64,000 bases of DNA, taken from an uncultured Blautia sp. Lineage in GTDB: Bacteria; Bacillota; Clostridia; Lachnospirales; Lachnospiraceae. The DNA lies in NCBI GenBank assembly GCA_934364795.1, contig CAKRMK010000003.1, positions 81,770 to 145,769 on the forward strand, written 5' to 3'. The notes beneath the pieces were generated by a model, which saw only the letters and a program-made list of their open reading frames with translations, was not told the DNA's origin and did not search any database. The position numbers and the translations under genes are program-made. This document shows, in pieces, positions 44,376-52,502 of the stretch. Positions within the stretch are counted from its first letter, which is position 1, and every line of letters begins with the position of its first letter.

Positions 44376-44828
44376 ATGACTTTGACTACGCAAAATATGA
44401 TTCAACTGATTACCGGAGCCTTAGGCTCGGTAAGTTTTGGAATTCTTTTTCATATAAAAAATAAATATCTTCCTCTGGCTGCTATAGGTGGGTTTTTAAG
44501 CTGGCTTGTTTTCCTTTTTGCCAGAGGAATCTGGGGAAATGTGTTTCTCCCCTCTTTGCTGGCCGGTTTTATTGTTGATGTGTACGCAGAAATCCTGGCC
44601 CGGGTCTGCAAGGAAACTTCCACCTCCTTTTTCGTTACTTCCGTGATCCCGCTGATTCCTGGAAGTACCTTATATTACTGCATGAACAGCATTGTAGAGG
44701 GAAATACCATGCAGGCTCTGGCATACGGGCGGGATACATTCCTGTTTGCGTTTGGAATTGCGGCCGGGATGAGTATTGCCTGGGCCATTTGTTATTTTTT
44801 CAGGACGGTACATGTACGCAGGGCGTAG
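44376..44828 (+). CDS. Threonine/serine exporter, C-terminal-domain protein (ThrE family, DUF3815)
   Basis: A 150-residue membrane protein with about five helices and the motif SVIPLIPGSTLYYCM. It is the second half of a split ThrE exporter and starts 9 bases after the first half. Its TAG stop is the first three bases of the left end of the repeat element at 44826. Confidence 0.9.
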   Translation: MTLTTQNMIQLITGALGSVSFGILFHIKNKYLPLAAIGGFLSWLVFLFARGIWGNVFLPSLLAGFIVDVYAEILARVCKETSTSFFVTSVIPLIPGSTLYYCMNSIVEGNTMQALAYGRDTFLFAFGIAAGMSIAWAICYFFRTVHVRRA

Positions 44829-44913
44829 AGCATGTTTGAAACATGCATTCTGCCAAAATCTACTGCAAAGTGGAGCGTGCAGATTGCAGGAATGATTTTG
44901 GAGGCAGGCTCTA
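44826..44913. repeat. Dispersed inverted-terminal-repeat element exactly filling a convergent gap (88 bp)
   Basis: Left end TAGAGCATGTTTGAAA (44826 onward), core CTGCAAAGTGGAGCGTGCAG then ATTGCAGGAATGATTTT, right end GGAGGCAGGCTCTA (to 44913). Both terminal trinucleotides are stop codons: TAG for the plus-strand exporter gene and TAG (as CTA) for the minus-strand gene. No other sequence lies between the two genes, so it is probably also the bidirectional terminator. Confidence 0.88.
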
Positions 44914-45876
44914 TAACGTGTTCCTATTGTCCATTAATTTCTTTATTTCTACTTTCCGGTTACGCCCTCCTTTTTTCCACACCATAAGAAACACCTGAAA
45001 GTCCAGGTTGTCTCTGGCTGTAGTAAAGGGCTCTTCCCGGAGTATTTCAGCTTTTATCCCATCTTCTTTTAATTTTTCCTGCAATTTCTTTGCCTTTGTG
45101 AGTAATTGTTTTAATTGTGTATTTACTTCCTCCCCAAAACAGCGGTCGGGATAAACAGATGCTTCTTTTTTTATTTTCTGTGTAAGTAAATCGATTATTG
45201 CGGCGTGGCTGTTTCTGTGGAAGGCCCTGGCTACCCAACGGGCTGTTACAGGATAGGGAAAATATCGATAAACTTTTAACATTCTAAGCAGTGAAGTATC
45301 TTTTACTTCCTCTGCCAGGTTTTCCATCACCTCAAATGCCTGTTCAGATGGGATCCACGCATCTTCCTTTGGCACAATGTATTTCTTTGGAACGGCTGGA
45401 TAACAGCAATAATTAAGCGGCGGAAAATCGGTAAGCTGCACCAGCTCTTTTTCCGTTTCTGTACAAAATTCCGCACCAAGATATTCCAACTTGTCTCTTG
45501 CAATAGCAAGGCGATATTCCAGCTGTCGCAAATATTCATAGCCCGGCACCCAGAAATGTCCGATTTCCCCGTAATTATAAAGACGCACTTCCAAATCCAG
45601 ATCCTTAAAAAATACAGTAACTACATTGTCCCCCTGCCAGACTACCAGTACATACTGCTCTTCCTCCTGACTTAATGAAGCCTTCAGAGATCCTTCGTAA
45701 TCTTTTATATAAGACCCGGTAAGCTTTGCCTGTTTGAAAACAAGAAAGCTTTCTACCGCATCATTCATCAGATATACCAATGGGATATCTCCTGGCGTAG
45801 TGTGACATTCTTCTATTAAAAGTTCAAATTGCTGCTGTTCCAGAAGTTCCTGCAGCATTTCAAATGTATCTTGCAT
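44911..45876 (-). CDS. Protein of unknown function, clostridial
   Basis: A 321-residue soluble protein starting at ATG 45876 with GAGGA 9 bases upstream; the frame is open to 45927 without a ribosome site. There is no signal peptide or membrane helix. Mixed alpha/beta with an N-terminal part that has VLVVWQGDNVVTVFF and YNYGEIGHFWVPGYEYLRQLEY, a proline-rich middle (DFPPLNYCCYPAVPKKY), and a Lys/Glu-rich helical C-terminus. I do not recognise the family. Its stop codon is provided by the repeat element. A good promoter lies about 145 bases upstream. Confidence 0.75.
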   Translation of the reverse strand: MQDTFEMLQELLEQQQFELLIEECHTTPGDIPLVYLMNDAVESFLVFKQAKLTGSYIKDYEGSLKASLSQEEEQYVLVVWQGDNVVTVFFKDLDLEVRLYNYGEIGHFWVPGYEYLRQLEYRLAIARDKLEYLGAEFCTETEKELVQLTDFPPLNYCCYPAVPKKYIVPKEDAWIPSEQAFEVMENLAEEVKDTSLLRMLKVYRYFPYPVTARWVARAFHRNSHAAIIDLLTQKIKKEASVYPDRCFGEEVNTQLKQLLTKAKKLQEKLKEDGIKAEILREEPFTTARDNLDFQVFLMVWKKGGRNRKVEIKKLMDNRNTL

Positions 45877-45959
45877 GGTGTAAATTCCTCTTTTGTATTT
45901 TTCCTGAACCCCAAAGCCTGTTATCACTTAATGATATAACGTAAGCAGCAGAAAGTCAA

Positions 45960-46020
45960 AAGATTGAAAAATTGATTTCTGTGCATGAATTGCAGGATTG
46001 ATTTTGAACACAGGTTCCAG
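45960..46020. repeat. Possible strongly diverged copy of the dispersed repeat
   Basis: GATTGAAAAATTGATTTCTG, then GTGCATGAATTGCAGGATTGATTTTG and ACACAGGTTCCA follow the order left end, core, right end of the family, but with many changes. It lies in the leader of the gene ending at 44911. The gap 45877-46261 holds this, a promoter and one clear repeat copy, and no gene. Confidence 0.4.
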
Positions 46021-46047
46021 TATAGTTATAAAATAGATAGCATACAA
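46019..46047 (-). promoter_or_regulatory. Sigma-A promoter of the unknown gene at 44911-45876
   Basis: Minus strand: TTGTAT (46042-46047), 17-base spacer, TATACT (46019-46024). The implied leader is about 140 bases. Confidence 0.65.
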
Positions 46048-46110
46048 TTTACAGCTTACATTTTTCCTATATTTTCTATATACTTTATTTATGGAAAAAT
46101 ATCGTAAATT

Positions 46111-46185
46111 TAAAGCATGTTTGAAAATAGATTTCAGCAAAATGGAGCGTGCAGATTGCTGGAATGATTTTTCAGACAGGCTTTA
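46111..46185. repeat. Dispersed inverted-terminal-repeat element, short copy (75 bp)
   Basis: TAAAGCATGTTTGAAAATAG at the left, core AAAATGGAGCGTGCAGATTG then CTGGAATGATTTTT, and right end CAGACAGGCTTTA. Both termini read TAAAGC instead of TAGAGC, so the change is symmetric, which suggests gene conversion or selection for pairing. It sits 76 bases upstream of the XRE gene. Confidence 0.83.
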
Positions 46186-46261
46186 GGGAGTATCTGAATT
46201 TTTATAAGCTACACATCCAGCCAGCAGCAGACTCCCGTTAAAGAAAGATTGGAGAATAATT

Positions 46262-46594
46262 ATGAATCAGATTGATTATGAAAACTTGGGAACCCGTATG
46301 AAAGAGCTTCGAATCAAAATGAAGCTTACACAGGCAGAGGTTGCAAAAGCACTTAATGTAACACCAGGATACATCAGCAATGTGGAGAATAACCGTACTG
46401 CCATGTCTTTGCGTATCCTTATTTATTATGCAAGACTTCTTAATATCTCCCTGGATTCCCTGATCGGAAGAATTGATTCCGAGTACCGTGAGACAGCTCT
46501 TGACCGTGAGATTTCCGAAATGGTACATAAAATGGAAATTCCTGAGAAGCAGAAACTTCTTAAAACCATCAAAGTATGGATGGATGAAGATTAA
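46262..46594 (+). CDS. XRE-family helix-turn-helix regulator
   Basis: A 110-residue protein with an N-terminal HTH of Cro/C1 type (LRIKMKLTQAEVAKALNVTPGYISNVENNRTAMSL pattern, residues about 13-50) and a short C-terminal helical part. It is a stand-alone regulator with GGAGAATAATT before the ATG and a strong terminator after it. No operator is evident; target unknown. Confidence 0.88.
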   Translation: MNQIDYENLGTRMKELRIKMKLTQAEVAKALNVTPGYISNVENNRTAMSLRILIYYARLLNISLDSLIGRIDSEYRETALDREISEMVHKMEIPEKQKLLKTIKVWMDED

Positions 46595-46606
46595 AAGACT
46601 TAAATG

Positions 46607-46628
46607 CCCGCCAACTGGCGGGTTTTTT
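46607..46628 (+). terminator. Rho-independent terminator of the XRE gene
   Basis: CCCGCC-AACT-GGCGGG followed by TTTTTT, 12 bases after the stop codon; a textbook intrinsic terminator. Confidence 0.95.
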
Positions 46629-46695
46629 CATAAATAGAAAAGAGGCTCCGCTGCAAAACGAAACCTCTCCCTGTTAAAAATATTTATCAAATATT

Positions 46696-47694
46696 TTATA
46701 CTCTCAAAATCCCCAGCTCTTTTCCAATATCCATCAGATGCTTTACATCCCCCTCTACAAGTTTTCCGTGAATATTTGGGGGCATATTAATAACAACCAC
46801 ATTTTTTGCTGCAAACGCTGTTTTAATTTTCTCTACAGTTTCTTTCACATCCAGTACAGGCTTCTGCTCATAAATATTAGAATAGAACCAGCTGAAGCCC
46901 TCTCTGGAGCAAATGGTCATTTCAAAAGGCATGTAGTAAAGCTCTCCTTCATGCATAAAAAGCTTGGGATCATCCACGCGGCAGGGATGCGGATCCCACA
47001 GACGGAAGTCTGACGGAAAGTTACGGATCGGATCACCTTCCTGATAATTGCAGGGCAAATAACGATCGCCAGGATCTGACAGACTTGGAAGTCCGATGGT
47101 GTGATTGATACCGATCTGACACATAGGCTGATATCTTTTTACCAGATCATAAATCAGATCATAACGCCACTGAACACTGTATTTTTCCCATGGACCATCC
47201 AGCCACAATTCTACAATGTCCCCGTATCTTCCATCCATCAGCTCTTCCAGCTGATTTAACATGTAAGGAATGTAGCCTTCATTGAAGTTTTCTGTATAAG
47301 AAGGCTCTTTTCTGTCCCACAAAGAATAATAAAGGCCAAGCCCCATTCCGTATTTTTTGCAGGCATCAGAAACTGCTTTTACAACATCTGTAGGGTTTCC
47401 GGAATTTCTTACACAGTAATCTGTATATTTGGTATCCCACAGGCAAAATCCGTCGTGATGTTTTGTGATCAGGATTACATAATTCATTCCTGCTTCATAG
47501 GCTGTTCTTACCCATCCATCTGCATCAATTTCATCTGGCTGATAACTTCTGGCATCAATACCACCGTTGGACCACTCCACGTTTCCAAATGTATTTACAC
47601 CAAAATGGATAAACATTCCATACTTTCTCTCCATCTGCGCCAGCTGGCCAGGAGTCGGCTCTGTAGATGGAATCTGGTGAATCAAACCTTTCAT
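46696..47694 (-). CDS. GH29-family alpha-L-fucosidase-like glycoside hydrolase
   Basis: A 332-residue cytoplasmic enzyme; ATG 47694 with GGAGG, no signal peptide. It shows MFIHFGVNTFGNVEWSNG, TKHHDGFCLWDTKYTDY and the nucleophile aspartate in VELWLDGPW, the core of GH29. It is short compared with classical fucosidases and lacks the C-terminal beta domain. It is encoded with a sugar ABC transporter and a YesMN pair, so its substrate is an imported oligosaccharide, probably a fucosylated or related glycan. The family also includes enzymes with other substrates, so specificity is uncertain. Confidence 0.87.
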   Translation of the reverse strand: MKGLIHQIPSTEPTPGQLAQMERKYGMFIHFGVNTFGNVEWSNGGIDARSYQPDEIDADGWVRTAYEAGMNYVILITKHHDGFCLWDTKYTDYCVRNSGNPTDVVKAVSDACKKYGMGLGLYYSLWDRKEPSYTENFNEGYIPYMLNQLEELMDGRYGDIVELWLDGPWEKYSVQWRYDLIYDLVKRYQPMCQIGINHTIGLPSLSDPGDRYLPCNYQEGDPIRNFPSDFRLWDPHPCRVDDPKLFMHEGELYYMPFEMTICSREGFSWFYSNIYEQKPVLDVKETVEKIKTAFAAKNVVVINMPPNIHGKLVEGDVKHLMDIGKELGILRV

Positions 47695-47822
47695 TGTGTT
47701 CCTCCTTGCTTTATATTTATAACAAAATATCCCACAAAATGTGACATATATCTTGCCCCAAACCGTTGAGGGCATACAATTACGCAAATGCAATTTTTTA
47801 AATATGCGGGCTCAAATATTCT

Positions 47823-48659
47823 TTATCCTTTCACCGCACCAGCCATAACACCTCCAATAATGTGCTTCTGCATTACAAAATACAGAACCAGAATTGGCAG
47901 CATGGCAAGTACAAAGGCCGCAAATGCCATGTTCAGCTTAATACTGTACTGCCCGAAAAAGAAATACTGGGTCAGGGGAATTGTCCTGACTTCCGGCTTC
48001 TGTGCAATGATCAGTGGAATTTGGAATTCATTCCATACAGCCAGTGAGTTGAGAACCAGAGTAGAAGAAACAATTGGTTTCATCAGTGGAAATACGATTT
48101 TCCAGAAGGTATAAAACCGTCCTGCACCATCCATATAAGCTGCTTCTTCCATTTCAATGGGAATCCCTCTTACAAAGCCGACATACACAAATACGTTATA
48201 TGCAAGCTGGAAACCGCAGATTGTCAAAATCATACCAATTCTTGTATTGAGCATTCCCAGATCTTTTAACTCCACATACAGCGGAAGCATAACAACCTGG
48301 AACGGAAGCATCATTGCCGCAAGAAATACATAATAAAAAGACTGGAAAAATTTTGAGCGCATATTTCTGGCAATAATATAAGCTGCCATACTGCAGACAA
48401 CCATAAGGATCACTACACTTACCACAGTAATGATCAAACTGTTTTTTGCAGCCACCCAGAAATTGGAAACCTCAATGGCCTCTGTAAAATTCTGCCAGTA
48501 AATAGCCCTTGGAAAAGCCAGTCCGGTTTTCATGGTTTCCTCCGGAGACTTTAACGCATACACAATTGCAACATAAAAGGGTGTAATAAACACGGCTACC
48601 AACAGAAGTTTTAATAAAAATGCTGCTGCACTTCCTGCTTTTTTACTTGTATTCATCAC
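47823..48659 (-). CDS. Sugar ABC transporter permease, MalG/CUT1 type
   Basis: A 278-residue inner permease with six membrane helices and the EAA loop MEEAAYMDGAGRFYTFWKIVFPL. GTG 48659 has GGGAG 8 bases upstream and overlaps the upstream permease by 4 bases; an ATG at 48656 is also possible. It works with the other permease and the binding protein; no ATPase gene is in the locus, so a shared MsmK-type ATPase is likely. Confidence 0.93.
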   Translation of the reverse strand: MMNTSKKAGSAAAFLLKLLLVAVFITPFYVAIVYALKSPEETMKTGLAFPRAIYWQNFTEAIEVSNFWVAAKNSLIITVVSVVILMVVCSMAAYIIARNMRSKFFQSFYYVFLAAMMLPFQVVMLPLYVELKDLGMLNTRIGMILTICGFQLAYNVFVYVGFVRGIPIEMEEAAYMDGAGRFYTFWKIVFPLMKPIVSSTLVLNSLAVWNEFQIPLIIAQKPEVRTIPLTQYFFFGQYSIKLNMAFAAFVLAMLPILVLYFVMQKHIIGGVMAGAVKG

Positions 48660-49510
48660 ATATCAATCTCCCTTCTTCGAAGCAATGTAGAAGTAACTCC
48701 TGAAATAATAAAGATGGCAATCATCATCATAATTGCTGCTGCCTGTCCATATCCAGCCCTGTTATACGGGAAGGTATAATTGTAAACATACATTGCAAAC
48801 GTCTCAGATGCCCGGCCAGGTCCGCCATTTGTAGCAGCCATAACATAGTCAAAAATTTTCAGTCCCCATCCAAGGAACAGAGTTACATTTACTGTAAATG
48901 CCGGAGCCAGAAGTGGAAGGGTGATCTTGGTAAAACGCTTAAACGCACTTGCTCCGTCAATTTTTGCTGCTTCATAGTATGTTTCCGGAATTGCCTGCAA
49001 ACCGGCCAGGTAAATCAGCATTGCATAGCCAATATCACGCCAGGATGCCATAAAGCAGATTCCCCACATAACTGTTTTCTTGTTTCCAAGTAAGCTTTTG
49101 ATTCCAAAAACGCCATAAAAAATATCGCTGTAAATATATTTCCAGATAAATCCGGTAAGCACAAGGCTTAAAACGAATGGCATAAACACACAGGTTCTGA
49201 AGAACCGGTTGCTCTTGCTGTCTTTTCTGAAAGCAAATGCCACTCCAAGTCCGGCAGCATTGTCAATAATTACGGTAACTACAGTATAAAACACAGAGTT
49301 TTTGATAGGGTCTTTAATACTTGGATCCTTTAAAATTCTTCGGAAATTTTCCAGTCCCACAAAATTATACTGTGGTGAAAAACCATCCCAGTCTGTCAGG
49401 GATATTCTGATACCTTTTAAAAAGGGATATACAACAATCAGGCAAAATAAAAGCAATGCCGGAAGCAGAAACATAAAATCTACAGCGTGTTTTTTCATTT
49501 TGAGCTTCAT
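48656..49510 (-). CDS. Sugar ABC transporter permease, MalF/CUT1 type
   Basis: A 284-residue permease with six helices and EAA loop YYEAAKIDGASAFKRFTKITLPLL. I start it at ATG 49510, about 10 bases after GAGGAG; an in-frame GTG at 49519 is an alternative. It is separated from the binding-protein gene by a long stem-loop. Confidence 0.92.
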   Translation of the reverse strand: MKLKMKKHAVDFMFLLPALLLFCLIVVYPFLKGIRISLTDWDGFSPQYNFVGLENFRRILKDPSIKDPIKNSVFYTVVTVIIDNAAGLGVAFAFRKDSKSNRFFRTCVFMPFVLSLVLTGFIWKYIYSDIFYGVFGIKSLLGNKKTVMWGICFMASWRDIGYAMLIYLAGLQAIPETYYEAAKIDGASAFKRFTKITLPLLAPAFTVNVTLFLGWGLKIFDYVMAATNGGPGRASETFAMYVYNYTFPYNRAGYGQAAAIMMMIAIFIISGVTSTLLRRREIDM

Positions 49511-49533
49511 AGCTTTCACACTCCTCAAAAAAT

Positions 49534-49588
49534 ATTTTCGGTATACCCTGGGACAGCTTTTGCTGCCATCTCAAAGTATACCGAAAAT
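49534..49588 (-). terminator. Intercistronic stem-loop between binding-protein and permease genes
   Basis: ATTTTCGGTATAC (49534-49546) and GTATACCGAAAAT (49576-49588) are perfect complements, with a smaller CAGC-TTTT-GCTG hairpin inside the loop. On the minus strand the stem is followed by ATATTTTTTG, so it can act as a partial terminator or 3' stabiliser that keeps binding-protein mRNA in excess over permease mRNA. Confidence 0.8.
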
Positions 49589-49601
49589 CATTTATACTCT
49601 G

Positions 49602-50861
49602 TTACTGGATAGCTGCAATCTCTTCATCCAGTTCAGCAATCATTTCATCTACATCACGGTCTTTGTCAATAGCAAGTTCTTCCTGCCATTTACGGAATGT
49701 TGCATCATACTGACCGGAGAAAATGTCTTCTGCCTCGTAGTTGTAAACTTTTCCGTTTTTCTCAATATCCATGATATCCAGAACAATTGGTGATAATTTT
49801 GAGGTATCCATATCAGTTGTACACGGAATGTCATAGCCCTGCTCACTTAAGATAGCAGCACCCTCTGATGTGGTAAGGAATTCAATGAATTTCTTTGCTG
49901 CATCAATGTTCTGGGACTGGGATGTGATCATGTAGCATCCATCTGGTGCCAGGCCAAGAACCGGCTGGTCATCATCTGTATTTGGAGTTGCAAAGAATCC
50001 GATCTGATCGTCAACACCTGCATTTACAAACTCGGCAATCTCCCAGTTTCCGCTGATAAGCATTGCCGCTTCACCGTTGATCAGCATGTTTCTTGCCTTG
50101 GAAGCATCTGTACCAAAGTCATCTCCACCTTCAAAGGAAAGACGCTCTACCGTTCTTTCTACACACTCTTTAAATTCTGGATAATCTGCAAATTTCTTGG
50201 TTCCTTCCATGATGTCTTTAAACATGGTAGGATTCTGTGACAGCGGATATCCGTATAAATCGCTCTGCAGGTCACACTGTGCCATCCAGCTTTCCTGGAA
50301 ACCGTGTGCAAATGGAGTAATTCCTGCATCCTGAAGTTTCTTTGCCGCTTCGATCAGTGCTTCATGAGTCTTTGGAATCTCAATTCCATTATCCTCAAAT
50401 ACTTTCTTATTGTAGAAAATTCCCATTCCACCCTGGCTGGTAGGAACTGCGTAAATCTCGCCATCTACATACATGGAATCCAGTGTTTCTGCCTGAACAT
50501 TGTTAAGGAAATCACTGCCTGTAAGAGGCTCTACATGTCCTGCACGAATAAGATCTGCATACATTTTCGGACGTCCCATGATCAGATCCGGTGCATCTCC
50601 TCCTGCCAGTTTTGTTTTCAGCATAGTGTCGTACTGGCTGAAATCAATACCCTGTTCTTCTACTGTAATTCCGCTCTCTTCCTGAAATGCTTCGATTAAG
50701 TTTTCCAGGGTCTGTCTTGCAGTCTCTTCACCGATATGATGGAATAATGTTAAAGTTGTATCTCCATCTGCAGCCTTTACCTCTGTTACTCCCGTGCCGG
50801 TTACTGCCAGTGAAGCCACCATCATTGCGCCTAATACAGCTGATAAAATCTTTTTCTTCAT
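49602..50861 (-). CDS. Sugar ABC transporter substrate-binding protein (extracellular family 1)
   Basis: A 419-residue exported binding protein with a signal peptide (MKKKILSAVLGAMMVASLAV ... EVKA) and the family-1 pattern TLTLFHHIGEETARQTLENL, then APDLIMGRPKMYADLI and GEAAMLISGNWEIAEF. As with the protein at the left edge, there is no lipobox cysteine. ATG 50861 follows GGAGG by 10 bases. First gene of the operon that includes the two permeases and the GH29 enzyme. Confidence 0.92.
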   Translation of the reverse strand: MKKKILSAVLGAMMVASLAVTGTGVTEVKAADGDTTLTLFHHIGEETARQTLENLIEAFQEESGITVEEQGIDFSQYDTMLKTKLAGGDAPDLIMGRPKMYADLIRAGHVEPLTGSDFLNNVQAETLDSMYVDGEIYAVPTSQGGMGIFYNKKVFEDNGIEIPKTHEALIEAAKKLQDAGITPFAHGFQESWMAQCDLQSDLYGYPLSQNPTMFKDIMEGTKKFADYPEFKECVERTVERLSFEGGDDFGTDASKARNMLINGEAAMLISGNWEIAEFVNAGVDDQIGFFATPNTDDDQPVLGLAPDGCYMITSQSQNIDAAKKFIEFLTTSEGAAILSEQGYDIPCTTDMDTSKLSPIVLDIMDIEKNGKVYNYEAEDIFSGQYDATFRKWQEELAIDKDRDVDEMIAELDEEIAAIQ

Positions 50862-50891
50862 CTCCAAAACCCTCCTGTTTTTGATAATGCA

Positions 50892-50897
50892 AGTATA
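50892..50897 (-). promoter_or_regulatory. -10 element of the sugar operon, activator-dependent type
   Basis: Minus strand TATACT about 30 bases upstream of the binding-protein ATG, with no good -35 at 17 bases. This is expected for a promoter activated by the adjacent AraC-type regulator. No clear direct-repeat operator could be defined by eye. Confidence 0.5.
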
Positions 50898-50931
50898 GCA
50901 TCTGCAAATTTATATTGATATCTGAGGGTTT

Positions 50932-52494
50932 TTACATAATATTAGGTTTTTTTACTTGTTTTTTGAACTCACTTGGAGAAATGCCCTCTGCTTTTTTAAA
51001 TACCTGGTAAAAATAAGTGTAGTCCGGGTAGCCTACCTGACTGCATACCTCCACCACTTTTGTACCCGGCTGAAGAAGTAACTCTTTTGCCCGGCTGATC
51101 CTGCATTCTGTAAGGATTTCCATAAAATTATGACCGGTATCCTTCTTTAAAAGCCGGCTCAGGTAAGAGGGATTAACTCCTAGTTTTTCTGCAAGTTCGG
51201 TCTGGCTGAAGTTCTCCTGATAGTGATTTTTTATGTAGGAAATGGCTTCTCTGGCTACAGGATTTACTGTTTTTTCTTCTTTTCCGGAGAGGGTTTTCAT
51301 ATCACTTACAAAGTGTTTTAAAAATTCAGCACACTCTTGTTTACCAGATAATTTACCGATCTTATCCAGGATGGAATCCGTATCACGTTTGTCCCAGCCC
51401 TTATTCACCTCACGCTCCAGACTCATACAAAACTCTGACAGAATACATTTTATCCTGAATTCATCCCCGTTTGTTTCGTTGAGTATTTCAGCTGAAATCC
51501 CGCTTAATTTTTTTCGCAGATCTACTTCATTCAGATGCAATACTTCTTTTTTCAGCTCTTCCAGATCATTCTGAAGCTGCTTTACTTCAAATCGCTCCGT
51601 CAGAACATCATGTTCTGTAAACAGGATGTTCTCATCGGAAAAAAAGTATCTCCGCTCCATTACTTCACTGATATTTTCAAGACATTCTGGTAGCCCAAGG
51701 AAATCATTGCAGGTCTTGCTGACAACGAAGCAGCACTGTGTACAGTGCTCATTTTCCAGAAGAATTTCCAGAGAAAACAAGCCCTGTTTCAGACTTATTT
51801 TCCACTCTCTGGCACTTTTGGAACCGGTATCTATAAGAAGAATAACCTGTCCCTGACGAAGCATCCAGCTATAAGCTTTCCATCCTTTTGCTGTTTCCTG
51901 GCTGCGAAACCATTCTGTTATTTTTCCATATAGCTGTGTTGTTTTTTCACTTTCGTCAGCTCTTGCCCGCACAAGTAAAAGGCTATAATTACTTCTATAG
52001 ATTCCCAGTTTTGAAAAGTCTTCTTTATTTCCCAGAAGTGCTCTATATAAAAGCTTTTCTGTACGGACCTGACGCACAGAACGGACCGCTTCTTTCATTT
52101 CTGTCTGCTCCTGAAACACCTGGATTGCCTTTGCAATTTTATTTTCCATATCTTCATTTCGAAGTGGCTTCAGGACCAGATCAATAACGCCCAGAGACAA
52201 TGCTTTCCTGGCATATTCAAACTCCTGATAGCCGGTAATGATAATTACCTGTGTATCCGGAGATTCTTTTTTTATAAATTCTGTAAGTTCCAGGCCATCC
52301 ATTCCTGGCATTTTTATATCTGAAATTACCAGTTCCGGATGAAATTTCCTCACTAATTCCACTGCTTCTTTTCCATTTTGAGCCTCTCCTGCAACAACGC
52401 AATTCAGCTTTTTCCAGTCTATAGTTTCTTTTAAAGACCGCCTGATCAGAGGTTTGTCGTCTACAATAAGTACATGATAGTTCAATTTATTCAC
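50932..52494 (-). CDS. Response regulator with AraC-type DNA-binding domain (YesN-like)
   Basis: A 520-residue regulator. The receiver domain (1-125) has IVDDKPLIRRS and phospho-acceptor Asp in VISDIKMPGMDG. A long central helical region of unknown fold follows, then two AraC helix-turn-helices (about 415-515) with EKLGVNPSYLSRLLKKDTG and VGYPDYTYFYQVFKKAEG. It lies 8 bases downstream of its kinase gene and next to the transporter it probably activates. Confidence 0.93.
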   Translation of the reverse strand: MNKLNYHVLIVDDKPLIRRSLKETIDWKKLNCVVAGEAQNGKEAVELVRKFHPELVISDIKMPGMDGLELTEFIKKESPDTQVIIITGYQEFEYARKALSLGVIDLVLKPLRNEDMENKIAKAIQVFQEQTEMKEAVRSVRQVRTEKLLYRALLGNKEDFSKLGIYRSNYSLLLVRARADESEKTTQLYGKITEWFRSQETAKGWKAYSWMLRQGQVILLIDTGSKSAREWKISLKQGLFSLEILLENEHCTQCCFVVSKTCNDFLGLPECLENISEVMERRYFFSDENILFTEHDVLTERFEVKQLQNDLEELKKEVLHLNEVDLRKKLSGISAEILNETNGDEFRIKCILSEFCMSLEREVNKGWDKRDTDSILDKIGKLSGKQECAEFLKHFVSDMKTLSGKEEKTVNPVAREAISYIKNHYQENFSQTELAEKLGVNPSYLSRLLKKDTGHNFMEILTECRISRAKELLLQPGTKVVEVCSQVGYPDYTYFYQVFKKAEGISPSEFKKQVKKPNIM

Positions 52495-52502
52495 CTCATT
52501 TT

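Noticed and set aside
43602..44828. Frameshifted single ThrE gene
   Set aside because: The two parts have separate ribosome sites and complete domains; two-gene ThrE systems are common in clostridia.
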